64,000 nt of DNA from Norana najaformis (GCA_964023275.1 OZ029920.1:2202572-2266571), one strand, 5' to 3'. Shown: positions 43,200-54,299, counted from the first letter of the stretch. Program-made: numbers and translations. The notes: generated by a model from the sequence alone, not told the origin.

Positions 43200-43318
43200 T
43201 TGAGTATCTGCATTGTTTGGGGTAGTGCCAGTCCCAAGCCTGGATAAAGGAGGAGGGTGACGGCAACGGCCCTTGATGCCATAAGCTGTCGTTAAACTGC
43301 CGAACTACTACTAATTGG
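43200..43318 (-). mobile_element. SINE-A, reverse, 5'-truncated
   Basis: GCATTGTTTGGGGTAGTGCC to CGAACTACTACTAATTG. Flanks GAGTAT (43202-43207) and GAGTAT (43318-43323) may be a short target-site duplication. Confidence 0.6.
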
Positions 43319-43582
43319 AGTATTACGTTCAAACTTTCTGGGGTGAAGTCGAAGTAAATAGTGATAGTAGGGACAAACTGTCTCAAAGCTCTGATTTCTG
43401 TTGAACAACATAAGCTTCATCGCATATTTGTTTTAATTTGTTAGTTGCAAAACTGTTTGAAATGCCCGAAAATCGTCTCAGCATTTGATTTCCTTCACGG
43501 AGGAAACCAGTTGTTGCTCGACGAATTTTATTATTTGTGGTGTAATAAATTTCACAGCGCATCCGTAAACACTCAGGGAAGG

Positions 43583-43789
43583 TTTATGTAAAATGATCTG
43601 CCTAATTTATGTAAAATGATCTGCCTAATTTATGTAAAATGATCTGCCTAATTTATGTAAAATGATCTGCCTAATTTATGTAAAATGATCTGCCTAATTT
43701 ATGTAAAATGATCTGCCTAATTTATGTAAAATGATCTGCCTAATTTATGTAAAATGATCTGCCTAATTTATGTAAAATGATCTGCGTAG
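43583..43789 (+). repeat. 23-bp minisatellite, about 9 copies
   Basis: Unit TTTATGTAAAATGATCTGCC plus TAA, repeated about nine times with one change at the end (GCGTAG). Near-perfect identity indicates recent expansion. Each unit has TGATC on an A-rich background. Confidence 0.95.
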
Positions 43790-43837
43790 TGCTAAAGGTT
43801 TTTAGTATTCATGTAAAAAATTGTGGAAATTTTTTAA

Positions 43838-44070
43838 ATATTAATGATGATGATGACGACGACGATGATGAAAGCAAATGAGTTAGATCGTGGCTGGGCA
43901 AGGCAAAACTGTTTACTGATTTTCTTATATTCATTCACTTCATACAACACGTTGATGAACTCTGCCACTGCCTTACCTGGGGTGGTGCCAGTCCGAAGCC
44001 TGGAAAAAGGAGGGGGATAGCGCATCTAGTCATCTTCGTTATGACGCAGTGTCGCTAGACAGAAACTACA
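43838..44070 (-). repeat. ATG/ACG triplets and SINE-A/Rep-B hybrid
   Basis: A short ATG/ACG run is at 43840-43871. From 43953 SINE-A (AACTCTGCCACTGCC, GTGCCAGTCCGAAGCC) switches to a Rep-B end (GTCATCTTCGTTATGACGC, AGTGTCGCTAGACAGAAAC), like the hybrid at 22900-23015. Confidence 0.55.
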
Positions 44071-44149
44071 TTAAAAACAAAAGAAAAGAAACTAAGAAAT
44101 AAAAATACCATGTATTATTAGTATGCTGATTAGAGGACAACTAGTGGTT

Positions 44150-44510
44150 GGTAATGGTATCAACTGCTTAATGACATCCTGTGAATTGTAGGTCGTTTGA
44201 CGTGGACATCTTAACTGAAACACGCGATTAGTAGTAGTTTCGCTTCATCTCATAGCATCAAAGGCCGCTGGCATCAATTGGAGCAATTTATATCTTAATA
44301 ATAACGATTGAACGAAAATGAGAACTATATAATGATGGATATAGGTGATAAAAAGGTGTCTAAGCGTTTCCTAATAAGTTATAAATACATCTATATCTGC
44401 TTAAAAACCCCAACGACCCTGGCAGCCGCAATATATTGTTGAACAATGAATAAAGCAATGCTCTCCTTAGACACCTTTATAACCGTTTCAGTGGGCGCTT
44501 TACATATATC
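44150..44510. repeat. F/H copies on both strands
   Basis: Forward H at 44160-44205; forward F at 44306-44370 (CGATTGAACGAAAATGAGAA, ACTATATAATG, AAAAAGGTGTCTAAGCG); reverse H/F at 44420-44510 (GGCAGCCGCAATATATTG, CCTTAGACACCTTTATAACC). Two inverted copies lie about 100 bp apart. Confidence 0.55.
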
Positions 44511-44521
44511 AGCTGCCTTTA

Positions 44522-44650
44522 ACTCCGCCAATAACTCGGCCACTGCCTTGTTTGGGGTAGTGCCATTCCCAAGCCCGGATAAAGGAGGAGGGCGACAGCA
44601 ACAGCCTTTGATGCCATAAGCTGTCGTTAAGCTTTGGAACTACAACTAAT
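44522..44650 (-). repeat. SINE-A, reverse
   Basis: TAACTCCGCCAATAACTCGG, GGTAGTGCCATTCCCAAGCC, GGAGGAGGGCGACAGCAACAG, GCTGTCGTTAAGC, with a short internal insertion near the 5' end. Confidence 0.65.
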
Positions 44651-44689
44651 TGCGGTTCCATGGCAGAATATTTTAATGAAAAGTGAGGT

Positions 44690-44965
44690 CGGCGTCAACG
44701 GCCCTCGCAGACATACGATGTTAAACAATATAAACAAGTCGTTCGTAGGATATGGACAGACGACAATCGAACACCGATAGTAAAGCCCCGATGCTGCACT
44801 GCCCACTATTGAAACAACGAAGCCTTTCATTGCAAATTTTGGCCGCTTTCGTCAACCTTAAGTAATCATCTAACGAAGAAAAGCGAATAGAAGCATACAG
44901 GTTTTAACGACGTCTTACGGCTGCCAAGGCAGTTGACGTCGGCCTTACTTCACATTCTATTTTGT
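44690..44965. repeat. H blocks, both strands
   Basis: Reverse H-like CTCGCAGACATACGATG at 44704-44720. Forward GTTTTAACGACGTCTTACGGC with GTTGACGTCGGCC at 44901-44943. Confidence 0.45.
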
Positions 44966-45231
44966 TATTACAATACCCATCATCACAGTTCAATCATTTA
45001 TTGTTATCATATGATTAGAAAGATCGTTGCTGACAATTCATATAAGTAAACTTATTATAAGACCACAAACTTGGTATTCAAATCTGAAAGCCAAATTCCA
45101 TAAAAGCTAGAAACTTGTATTGGCTTATTTTAAAAATCTAGGCTTATTGATAAGGTACACCTATCTAGCACCGATTTTTCGAAACATTATGCTTCATTTT
45201 CAGTGGCATATGGTATTCCGATGTAATAGAG

Positions 45232-45362
45232 AAAAGCAGGAGGAGGGACAGGAGGGAGGAGGAAGAAGAGGAGTAGGAGGAGGAGGAGGAGGAAAAGAAG
45301 GAGGAGCCGCAATAGGAGGAGGGCGAGTACGAGGAGGAGGAGTAGGAGGAGGAGTGATCTCT
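45232..45362. repeat. (GGA)n purine tract
   Basis: Some 130 bp of GGA/GGAGGA with AAG insertions. A Gly-rich frame (45120-45422) is an artefact of it. Confidence 0.9.
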
Positions 45363-45527
45363 TTTATCGTTACACCATACTTTTTATTGTCGTCTTCAGA
45401 CTCACGTGGTTCTCATCGATGACTTACTTCGGTCTTGGTTAATTAGTCATTGTTTTCAGTTTCAACGGCGTTTTGTGGCTCCAACAGCCTTTTGCAGCGA
45501 CATCGACTTACACCTGGATGCAATTAT

Positions 45528-46145
45528 CCAATTCTATCCTTTGAGTGACTTCGAGGATGGATATAACATCAAAACAGCTATATAATGGTGTCTAATATTG
45601 TTCGTGGTCACGATTTTTCATGCAGTGCTTCCTAATCAGGTGTCGGCGGAATCAAAGGTTTTCAAAGACCATAAATCGTTATTACTGATGCATTTATTAA
45701 GCGCCATTATCTAGTGACAAAGCATCTATCGATGGCACTGAGCAAAGTGGAGTAGACTGGAGCAATGTATCTGCTCAGTAGACGTCTTCGAGAAAGAGGT
45801 TCGAACCCGTACTCTCCGCGTCACAAGCCCTCCATTTGTCCATCCGCCACGGTGCCTTGTGTACTAGTTTCAGCGAGAATTTTGGAATAAATAGTATTAT
45901 TAATAATCCAACTCTATTCTCTGAGAGACGAAGAGGATGGATATAACGTCGAAAACAGCGATTTAAAGGTGTCTAATATTGATCGTAGTCTCGATTTTTA
46001 ATGCAGTGCTTCCTAATCAGGTGTCGGCGGAATCATGGGTTTTCAAAGACCATCGCCATTAATATCGTTTTTACTGATGCATTTATTAAGCGCCATACCT
46101 AATGACAAAGCATCAATCGATGGCACTGGGCAAAGTGGAGTAGAG
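45528..46145 (+). repeat. Direct duplication of about 240 bp around an F module
   Basis: 45528-45765 and 45905-46145 share GAGGATGGATATAAC, TGGTGTCTAATATTG or AAGGTGTCTAATATTG, GCAGTGCTTCCTAATCAGG, TGTCGGCGGAATCA, TTTTCAAAGACCAT, CTGATGCATTTATTAAGCGCC and GGGCAAAGTGGAGTAGA. A tRNA-like SINE fills the spacer. Confidence 0.7.
45785..45862 (-). mobile_element. tRNA-derived SINE head
   Basis: On the minus strand TGGCGGATGGA (A box) is followed 42 bp on by GGGTTCGAACC (B box, exact to GGTTCGAAnCC). No cloverleaf could be drawn through the acceptor stem, so a SINE head is more likely than a tRNA gene. Confidence 0.45.
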
Positions 46146-46159
46146 AATCAATTATTACT

Positions 46160-46460
46160 CGTACTTAGTTGTATCAAGTGTTTAACGACATCTTACGGTT
46201 GTTAGGACCACTCACGTCGACCTTCCCCTGCATGGCATTAGCTAATTTAGGCACCAAAAATAGAAATTCAATATAAGTAAACATTAAATATTTACCCATG
46301 AAATCAGAATTATTAGAAGTGTCCAGTGTTTAACGACATCTTTTGACGTCGACCGTAAATTGTGTATAAAATATCTGCTTTGCGAGGAGAGGAACGACTG
46401 AACGAAAATGCGGAAGATATAGTTAGAAGCAAGGGATATAAATCTGTTCAATTGTCGTCT
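46160..46460 (+). repeat. H blocks and F edge, forward
   Basis: TCAAGTGTTTAACGACATCTTA (46167-46188), CCAGTGTTTAACGACATCTTT (46323-46343), then GACTGAACGAAAATGCGG (46398-46415) without a clear core after it. Confidence 0.5.
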
Positions 46461-46639
46461 TAAATTAGTAAATTAGTAACATTAACCCAGATGCTACTTT
46501 ACATGTGAGTTATGTTCTTCAGTGCATTATTGTGCGCCTGTCATGACACTCGTTGACGGAATAATTATCTCTCAAAAGTTCCATAGATCTCGACAAGAAC
46601 TCATCATTCTAAGCCTCCCCTCTTGGCTTTCCAACCGAT

Positions 46640-47050
46640 TTCGTGTGGCGACCATCGACTGATGCCTTCAGCTATATCACAGCAGCGCTATGGAGGCATT
46701 TCTCATTAATGCTTCTTGTTTTAGTAGCTATGGCAATATAGCAATGTTGTGTCAAAAAAGTGATAACATGCAAGACAGTAATTACATTTTCCTGTTTTCA
46801 TCGACATCTTCTGGCTGTTGATTTTGGTTTTTACCATTTCAAACTCTTGAACACTTGATGTTCCACTTTCGTTACGGTTATACACCTTTAAATCGATTTA
46901 TCCAGTTTTATATTAATCACTTTCGTTCAATCAACTCCACCTCTGCCTTGTTTGGGGGTGGTGCCATTCCCAATCCTGGATAAAGGAGGCCGACGGCAAC
47001 GGCCTTTGATGCCATAAGATGTCGTTAAACTGAGGAACTACTACTAATCA
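46640..47050 (-). repeat. Rep-B fragment, F core and SINE-A, reverse
   Basis: GGCGACCATCGACTGATGCC and GCAGCGCTATGGAGGC (Rep-B) at 46648-46700. TATACACCTTTAAATCG, TTTTATATTAATCAC, TTTCGTTCAATC (F) at 46878-46935. Then SINE-A 46937-47045 with GTGCCATTCCCAATCC and ATGCCATAAGATGTCG. Confidence 0.6.
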
Positions 47051-47135
47051 AATATTGAATACGAGCAGAATTTAAATAATTGCAGAGATTGATAATCGCC
47101 TGAAAATCGCAAAGTGGTACAAGAGAAAAAAATTA

Positions 47136-47220
47136 TCAACCCATCTCCTCCTTCTCTTCCTCCTTCTCCACCTCCTCCACTACCACCACCACCACCTCCT
47201 CCTCCTCTCCTCCCTTCTAT
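47136..47220. repeat. CCT/CCA pyrimidine-rich repeat
   Basis: CTCCTTCTCTTCC to CCTCCTCCTCTCC; low-complexity, on the strand opposite to the purine tract at 45232. Confidence 0.9.
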
Positions 47221-47539
47221 CGTTGTTCTTTGATAATAATTATATTCCTCGTTTTCGTTCAATCGCAACAGTCAATATAGTTTTGCCTTTCATAAGAAAA
47301 CCCGGCGTACGTCGAAGAAAATTTAGCACGGGATTAAAATAAAATCGGTTTTTATGTTGAAGGGTGACAAGTTTGTCTAAAACGCATGTCTTTCATCACA
47401 CATAGTAAGAAGTTAGAAATGTTTCAATATGTAAATCTACGACTTTACAAGCCTTACAGTAGATGCTATATTAATATAGAAATCAATTACTAGATAAAGT
47501 AGATGTCAATTGTCCTGTCGTTAAGCTCTGGAGTCCGAA

Positions 47540-47725
47540 AAATGTCGCTATGAGCTTGATTCTACGAATAATATTTGGCTAGCGTTAGACACCTTTATAT
47601 CGCCTTTTTCGTCTCTTAGCCTCAAAGATGTTGTTAAACACTGGAACTTATACTACTATGTCTTAAACCCCAAATAATGTTATAAGTTTTGTCTCAACAC
47701 CTTTTAATCGCGCTTCCAGCAGCTA
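47540..47725 (-). repeat. F/H copies, reverse
   Basis: GCGTTAGACACCTTTATATCGC, CTCAAAGATGTTGTTAAACAC, and a second core TCTCAACACCTTTTAATCGC. Confidence 0.5.
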
Positions 47726-48580
47726 CAAATTCCTAATTTTCTGTCAAACGTTAGTGTATAGTTATTAATACATTGTGTAGAAGCAGGTCGAAGTAAACTG
47801 CGTTGGCGGCGACTAGATGTCGCCAAACACTCATTGCTATTTGAGAACATGAAGCGCGCATTTTTTTGAGTTGCAAAACTCTTGTCAAGTGCGGAAAATC
47901 GACTTCGCGTTTGATTTTATTCAGGTAGAAAAACACCTGATGCTTCACGAAGTTTGTTCATTGTGCTAAGCGGCCAAAAGTTGCCATAAAACATATAACC
48001 GTAAATTTAATTAATATGCGTTGTTTCACTAGAGGGCGTCGGAGGGAGGACTCCAACGAAAATCATCATATATTTTGGATACTTGGTCGTGTAAATCCCG
48101 ATGAATAGAAAAGGTAGCAAAAATTACAGTCAGTATAAAACGCAATCATCCTCCTTATTTAGACCCCTTTTAAAACAATTCTGAAGGCGGCTTTCCCCAC
48201 TCTCTAAATCGCGCCCACGGCATATATACGTAATGTTGTTTAATTAAGAGTAATCAGACATCAATGCATCGGCGTTCGAAATTATATGAATAGATATCGT
48301 CTCATTATGAGATGCAGGAAGACAGCAATAGGTATTTGATGTCCTGCTGTTTTCAATCGAAATTGTTAAAAAAAAACTTCAGAGTCAAACTTGACTAAAA
48401 AAATCACGACAAAGCCAAGCTTCATCTGTTGTTTTACTCCATTTCTCGAGTATTTGCTCTTTGCTCGTATTAAACTTCCAATCTATGACTTGCGGCGTCT
48501 CGAATCATCGCTTTCAGCGATTCACTTTCTACTCGACTGAAAAAATGAATCACCCAACTTTTACAACCGTTTCGATGCAC
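47726..48580. other. Intergenic sequence, nothing recognised
   Basis: A reverse H-like block (GGCGGCGACTAGATGTCGCC) is at about 47803-47822. No other landmark or gene. Confidence 0.35.
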
Positions 48581-48587
48581 TAACATG

Positions 48588-48910
48588 AGAAAGCGAATGA
48601 AAGGTGTGGGACAATTTGAATCAAGGATGGAATTTTACAAGCGATTGATATTATAGTGAATGCCAGTGTTTAATGATACCTTGTGACCGCCAAAGTATTT
48701 AGAGTCGATATTCCTATACACGAGCGGATTAGCCAATCTGGTTTTCGATAAAAAAAAAAACGAAAACAAATAATATATAACTAATGAGGATACAATTTAA
48801 AGGTGTCTAACCGTAACTCGCTACTTTTTTAGTTGTATCCAGTTTTTATCGACATCTTGTGGCTGTCAGGGCCCATGAAGTCGCCTCTCGATTATATATC
48901 GATAATATTC
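48588..48910 (+). repeat. F variant, H block and F/H module, forward
   Basis: AAGCGAATGAAAGGTGTGGGAC.ATTTGAATC (variant F), CCAGTGTTTAATGATACCTTG, then TATATAACTAATG, CAATTTAAAGGTGTCTAACC, CGACATCTTGTGGCTGTCAG. Confidence 0.6.
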
Positions 48911-48924
48911 GTTTGGCAGATCGA

Positions 48925-49200
48925 ACATCCCTGCTCAGAAAAAACCGTTGGTCATCACCAGGGAAGATGGCAAAACGACAGGATGGCTTGACTCTTATCC
49001 TATGATCTCGTAAACCGGGCAGCCTCAGCCAAAAGGTTAAAATACGTCACTATAGCCAAAACCCGTGTTCAGTGGCGGTCGCACTGGAGACCAGCGGCGC
49101 ATGGAGTAAAGAAGGATTGGATTTTGGAGTTAGGACGAAGGATGAGCACGGCAACCCACGGCGCAACGTCATCTGCTTCTCCGGAACTCTACCATAAACA
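48925..49200 (+). mobile_element. Retroelement ORF2 tail fragment, frameshifted
   Basis: Across three frames: KRQDGLTLIL, then AASAKRLKYVTIAKTR, then W.KEGLDF and ELGRRMSTATH...TS. This resembles a recurrent tail of invertebrate retroelement RT proteins (DGLTLIPW ... AA..K..KY ... LGRRI). Several shifts break it. Assignment rests on remembered family patterns, so it is tentative. Confidence 0.4.
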
Positions 49201-49215
49201 TGTAGAAACCCCAAA

Positions 49216-49285
49216 CCCCAACACCAACAACACCAGCAACAACACCACCACCACCAACAACAACAACAACAACAACAACAAGAGT
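49216..49285. repeat. (AAC)n trinucleotide repeat
   Basis: ACCAACAAC.. to CAACAACAACAAC; it encodes a poly-Asn frame that should not be taken as a gene. Confidence 0.9.
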
Positions 49286-49895
49286 AATAACGACGACACT
49301 GTCGCTTAAAGCAAAATTAGATTCAACGCAAAACAGATGTCTCATGTGTGGCGGAAGTTGATGTTCAAAGCTGAAGCTGTACTCAAATAACTCCATGTAC
49401 CCGGGGGCCCGGGAGCCATGGGGCCAAAGGCGCCGATGCTCACACAAGTTTTGGCTCTGTGAAGCCCAGGAAGGAGCATGCTCACACAACTTTTATGGGC
49501 AACGGGGATATCTACCTATGTCACGGAACAAGCATTAATACTGAGAAATTAATACAGTGACACATACTATGGTATTTCGTCAAAAATTAATTTTATCCAC
49601 CTTAGGTCTGTACTTGGCTGAAGTTGGCTCACACAACTTTTAAACACTTCCTGGGCCACTGCGTGTACCAATTTTAGATGCGGACGTTCTGGACAAACCC
49701 CGCCCCCGTTGTTCGCAAATGGGAGACCAATCCGTTCCTCCTCTTTGTGGACGCCCTTTTAAATGGATGACCATTTACTTAATGATTAAGCTTATGATAT
49801 AGCAGAGGGGTAATACTGGGCAAAAAGCAATAAAGTACGTAAAGCAGCAAGAGCAGACAAAGCCAAATGGCTTGAATATAAATGCAGAGATGTAG
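49286..49895. other. Intergenic; duplicated short segment
   Basis: GCTCACACAA.TTTT occurs three times (49437-49453, 49480-49493, 49628-49642) with nearby GAAGCCCAGGAAGG / CTTCCTGGGCC text. A segment at 49665-49740 (TGCGGACGTTCTGGACAAACCCC, CGCAAATGGGAGACC) resembles 23095-23155 (TGCGGACGACCGCAC, CGCATATGGGTAACC), so a further dispersed repeat exists. No gene. Confidence 0.4.
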
Positions 49896-49897
<2 letters not shown>

Positions 49898-49989
<92 letters not shown>

Positions 49990-50040
49990 CCGTAAAACAG
50001 TGATTTTAAGGTGTCTAAGCGTAATCTAACAATTAATAGA
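49898..50040 (+). repeat. (AT)n array followed by F core
   Basis: AT run 49898-49988, then GTGATTTTAAGGTGTCTAAGCG at 50000-50021. The array has replaced or expanded the TATA part of the F module. Confidence 0.8.
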
Positions 50041-50134
50041 ATCGAGCGTTTCATTAGTCATTGCTATGACAGCATGAATAAACCGTAATGTGAAAATTGC
50101 GACTAATAAATCTTTAGAACATGAATTACGCCAT

Positions 50135-50356
50135 AGATCCTATTATCCGTTGTATAACTGAGCTCAATCAATAAGAAGTTTCTGCCTAAGCCAATCAGTC
50201 AATCGTTTACAGAGCACAGTATACCAGTCTGAAAGAAGTTTAGCAACAAACAGAGTTACAGGTAGATGGACTTTGCTGTCATTTGCATGCATACTTTTTG
50301 ACCTCATCTAGCTAGCAACTTATTTGCATAAGAAACTGCCGAGAAGAAGTTACGAA
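50135..50356 (+). promoter_or_regulatory. Promoter region and probable 5' UTR exon of gene 3
   Basis: Homologous to the orphan region at 2000-2219 and ending in the conserved donor GAA|GTAAGACA (50356/50357). TTTCTGCCTAAGCCAATCAG is shared with 2050-2070. The match to the upstream regions of genes 1 and 2 is limited to the donor. Transcription start not located. Confidence 0.45.
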
Positions 50357-51447
50357 GTAAGACATATTTAGACTTTTTCTTAGGTCCTTACTATCGCTTA
50401 ATTTGTTAATTTGTGAAATCCATACGCTGCACTGTGATTGTTGGAGTTGATAATAAAGAGTGTTTCGTAGCTGTAGTGTTGCCCCGACCGAAACGCTGTC
50501 TTAGCCTCTAGACTTTGACGGCAGGTACAAAAAAAAAACAATGAACGAGTACAAATCAGATAAGGCTTTAGCGATTTTGAAAAAAAGAAATTAATGTCTC
50601 TTATGTGAAATTATCAAAAAGGAAATGCCACAGTTAATTTTATTCGACCAGACAACTCTTAGAATTTGAAATCGAAAGTAAAAATTAAGCAGCGGAAATT
50701 TAACCCGTAATTTCCAATGATGTAGAATTATTAATGAACAAGTGGCGCACGACGATTCGTCGATATAAATAAACTGCTGTCTGTCACGAATAGACAACTC
50801 GTGTGTTCGAGAAAACTGTTTTTTCTCCCGACATGGACTGCTAGGCTACAATTTATATACAGCCTTTAAATATACAACTTTAACTATTCACAGTCCTGTT
50901 TAAAAAACCTTCAAATGTTCAGTAATAACTATTGTCCACAAAACTACTAAAACAAGAGCTACTTACATTTTCCTGGCTAAACTTCTAACTAAATAAGTTT
51001 ACTTCTTAAATCACACTACTGCCATTTTAAACTGTACATGTTTCCCTTCTCTTGATTCCCCTCTCTCTCAAACCAGCTAGCCGTTTTATAGCCCAATCCT
51101 TTGAAACACACCCTTCATTCATATCGTGCCCAGAACTCACTTAAGCGTGACCCAACCCTAGTACTTTTATGTAGCGCTAATATATACTTTCTTCGCTACA
51201 CTGTCCACAGTTTGATTTTGTTAAATTTTGCCGCATTTAGCGATGAAATTTTTGCCATAGTCAAAATCTGATATTTTTCGTGCATATAACCAACTTTTCT
51301 CATTCTTTGGTGATACTTTCAAGCAGCTTCGTCCAATGAAATTCACTGTAAAACTTTGATTTGTGTCATTTTGTAAAACTTAAATTAGGAGTATTACTTA
51401 ATTGCTGGTTCGAAATAATAAGAGTTGAAAAGTAAGTTTTCTTGCAG
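50357..51447 (+). other. 5' UTR intron of gene 3
   Basis: Proposed GT-AG intron with acceptor TTTTCTTGCAG at 51447. Its first 400 bp match 2220-2650. About 50820-51190 has no counterpart elsewhere and ends near TTTTATGTAGCGC, so it may be an insertion. Confidence 0.45.
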
Positions 51448-51468
51448 GCAGCAATTAAACCATTTAAC

Positions 51469-52579
51469 ATGGCTGCAGCTGGATGTCAACTTCAGAAACT
51501 GACGGAATGCTGTATATGTTTCCAAACATTTACTGATCCTAGAATGCTGCCATGCATTCACTCGTTCTGTCTCGAATGTCTCAAACAAACAGCCGATGCA
51601 GCAAAGAAGAAATCAGGAGAGAATATGTCTTGTCCCTCGTGCAGAAAACTGTTCGTTATTCCAGCAAATGGCCTCGATGGACTTCAGAAAAACTTCTTCA
51701 TAGAAAATCTCATGGGAGTCGCGACTAATTTGCAACTAAGCAGCACGTCAGTCATTCTTTGTGATATATGCAAAGATCTTTACGAGGGCGACGAAAAGAC
51801 AAGAACTACTACGATGCGCTGCTTTGAATGCAGAAACAACTTTTGCGATAGTTGTGCAAAAGCACATAAATTGCATAAATCAAGCAAAGACCATCATATT
51901 GCGAAAATTGGAAGTGAAACGGAAGAAGACATCAGAAAAATGCTACGATCAGTAAATTGCACTGATCACAATGATAAGCCATTAGACTTATATTGCGCTA
52001 ATTGCAAGAAAATTCTATGCGTAATGTGTTTTGTTGAAAATCATGCATCACATACATGCAAAGGTGTGACTACAGTCGAGGAGCAATTCCGACAAACAAT
52101 TAAAACAAATGCATTCAAAATTGCGAACTACGCTGATGTTGTGTTAAAAGAGGGAAGGAGAGTGGAACAGAGAAAGGAAAATGTCCTTTTAAAATTAGCA
52201 GAAACAAAAAGTGAAATTCGAAAAAGAAATCTAGAACTTAAAGAAATGATAGACGACCACACAAAGTCCCTTCTGGATGAGTTGTCTCTGATAAAACAGA
52301 AGCAGGTAAAGAATTATGAAAACGAAAAGGAAGAAATTGAACGCATTCACATCATTTTAAAGAGTTTTGAGACTTACTGCACCGAACTAAGATCGAAAGG
52401 ATCGGCCAGCGACATCTGCAGCTGTGTTGACAAAGTGTCAGTGAGAGCAGACGAGTTGGAGAACGATCACGAGGAATTCTTTGGTCGTCCGCGTCGATCA
52501 TTCGAAGTTTCTTTCCAAACAACAGATATACGAGAATTTTTAGAGAAATCCAACAGTAATGTCGTGGGACAAATTAAAG
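51469..52579 (+). CDS. TRIM-Kelch gene 3, coding exon 1: RING, two B-boxes, coiled coil
   Basis: RBCC exon of the third and most diverged paralogue. Start is ATG 51469 (TTTAACATGGC), 21 bp after the conserved acceptor. The RING begins CCICFQTFTDPRMLPCIHSFC; the C3HC4 set is complete (C14, C17, C29, H31, C34, C37, then CPSC). B-box 1 begins CDICKDL; B-box 2 is CTDH...YCANC...CVMCFVENHASH. The coiled coil (about 200-330) is Lys/Glu rich. Roughly half the residues differ from genes 1 and 2, mostly in B-box 1, the linker and the coiled coil. The exon ends ATTAAAG|GTAAAA (52579/52580), phase 1; reading on gives an unconserved tail (KNCPNCLS). With 53293-54215 the protein is 677 aa. Confidence 0.85.
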
Positions 52580-53292
52580 GTAAAAATTGTCCTAATTGCT
52601 TAAGTTAAGATTCTGAGGTGGTTGGCTTGCATTTGAGCTGAGTGGACAGAGAACTTGCAAAGAGGACAGGTTCTCGTTTTAGTCTCCAACTTTTGCGATA
52701 TCGCTTATTTTTGAGTTGAAATCTCCCATTTTCCGGATTGCTTATCTCCTGTGTCGCTTGTCTTCTGTCCTGAGAGACCTCAAAAATTCGGCTGATTCTG
52801 TTTCGGATGATTTGTGGTTTTAAAATATGGTTTTGATTAGAAGCGACCGTCGATTGAGGCGACGTGTTTTATAATAAAAACGAAGCTATACACGTTTCAA
52901 GATATGATATTACAATGACTAATAAAATATTCCATTACACTACAGTACACTACACAACATCACATCACATTTCATTGCTTTATATTACATTCGTTTTAAT
53001 AAGGTTATTATATCGCATCATAATTCATTAGATCACATTGCATTTCACTAGAATACATAACCTTAGATTCAATGAATGCAATAGATTACACTAAATTGCA
53101 TTGGATTGCAATGCATTAGATTACATTATTTTAGAATATGTTACATCAGATTTAATCATTCTCTGACAAATGTTCATAAGAAGTGAGCAAATGAAGAAAT
53201 GCTCGGCGAAATGGTCAGTTATAATAATGGTGAAGATAAATGAATACTATTATCAGTTTAACCATCAATTTTAAATATATCTGTTTCATCAG
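52580..53292 (+). other. Gene 3 main intron
   Basis: GT-AG, phase 1: donor AAAG|GTAAAA, acceptor CTGTTTCATCAG. It carries a reverse Rep-B fragment (52840-52890, AGCGACCGTCGATTGAGG) and an ACATT/CATT-rich stretch at 52925-53150. This is the only long dispersed-repeat fragment seen inside a gene body apart from the LINEs. Confidence 0.7.
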
Positions 53293-54215
53293 CTAAAACA
53301 GAAACCACTACACTGATTGAGAACTATGCAATAGTCGTGGGATTAGGTGATGGGTCGACCATAACAAATGACGTCATCCAAATAAATCTGCGTCGTCCAA
53401 ATGAAATTTCAACTCAACAACGAATACCGACTACAATGAAGATGGAAGCAGCTGCTGCCGTTTACTGTAACACGATGTACGTTACAGGAATAGGAGACAA
53501 TGCAGATGAACTCTGGAAATACAACTTGGCTTCCGGTTGGATGAAATGCGCTTCTTTAGTTCAAGGCCGACGTAGACACAGCGCAGCGTTTATCGATGAA
53601 GTATTGTACATATGTGGAGGTTTTGCCAATTCAGATGGCAGAGTTCTAGACAGCGTGGAAGCCTACAACGCAGTCACCGACAAATGCTCTGCAGTGGGAA
53701 AGGTGGTTCACTGCGTCCAGAATCCATGCAACTGTGTACCATACAAGACTTCGCTCTACATTTTCGGTGGCAGAGATAAAGATTACAAGGCGCTGAATGA
53801 CGTTCAAGTGTACGACACAAAACTGAACACATGCGCTCTCCTTTCGAAACCAATGCTAATTGGTTACAACTTACTGAGAGCTGCACTTTGGGAGACAACC
53901 GCTATTTTAGTTGGATGCGATACTTGTTTTATATTTAACTTTGAGACGGAGACTTGGCAAGAAAGACAACAGTTCAAGACCGACGTTTATCACTTTGGTT
54001 TTGTTCTTGAGAATGAACGACTCTTTGTCATCGGAGGAGGAAACTACGAAAAGGATAAAGATGGAAAAGATTCCTGGAAATGCAGAAACGACGTACGTTA
54101 TGTTTCAATTCGAAATATCATCGAGGATAAACCGACTGAGTGGAAGATTCATGCAAAACTGCCTCAACCATCTGAGATACATGCCTACGAAAAATTGTCT
54201 TGTTTTATCCCATAG
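53293..54215 (+). CDS. TRIM-Kelch gene 3, coding exon 2: Kelch propeller
   Basis: Starts after TTTCATCAG (53292); the split codon reads Ala and the frame runs KTETTTLIENYAIVVGL to the stop at 54213-54215. Kelch signatures: EVLYICGGF...SVEAYNAVTDKC, SLYIFGGRD...VQVYDTKLNTC, GCDTCFIFN.ETETWQERQ, RLFVIGGGN. Although exon 1 is distant from gene 1, this exon is close to it, with TMYVTGIGDN and CDTCFIFN...FKTDVYHFG identical or nearly so. The tract 53513-53620 differs from gene 2 by two bases in 108. It therefore looks like a recombinant. Confidence 0.85.
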
Positions 54216-54299
54216 TGCAAAAAACAATTCAGTGTTTCTTTCATAAATAATAGTAAGTGATTGTTATATTTCTGTATCCTATCCTCATTCCTCCTCATT

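Noticed and set aside
45120-45422. Gly-rich 100-codon frame
   Set aside because: Encoded by the GGA repeat at 45232-45362.
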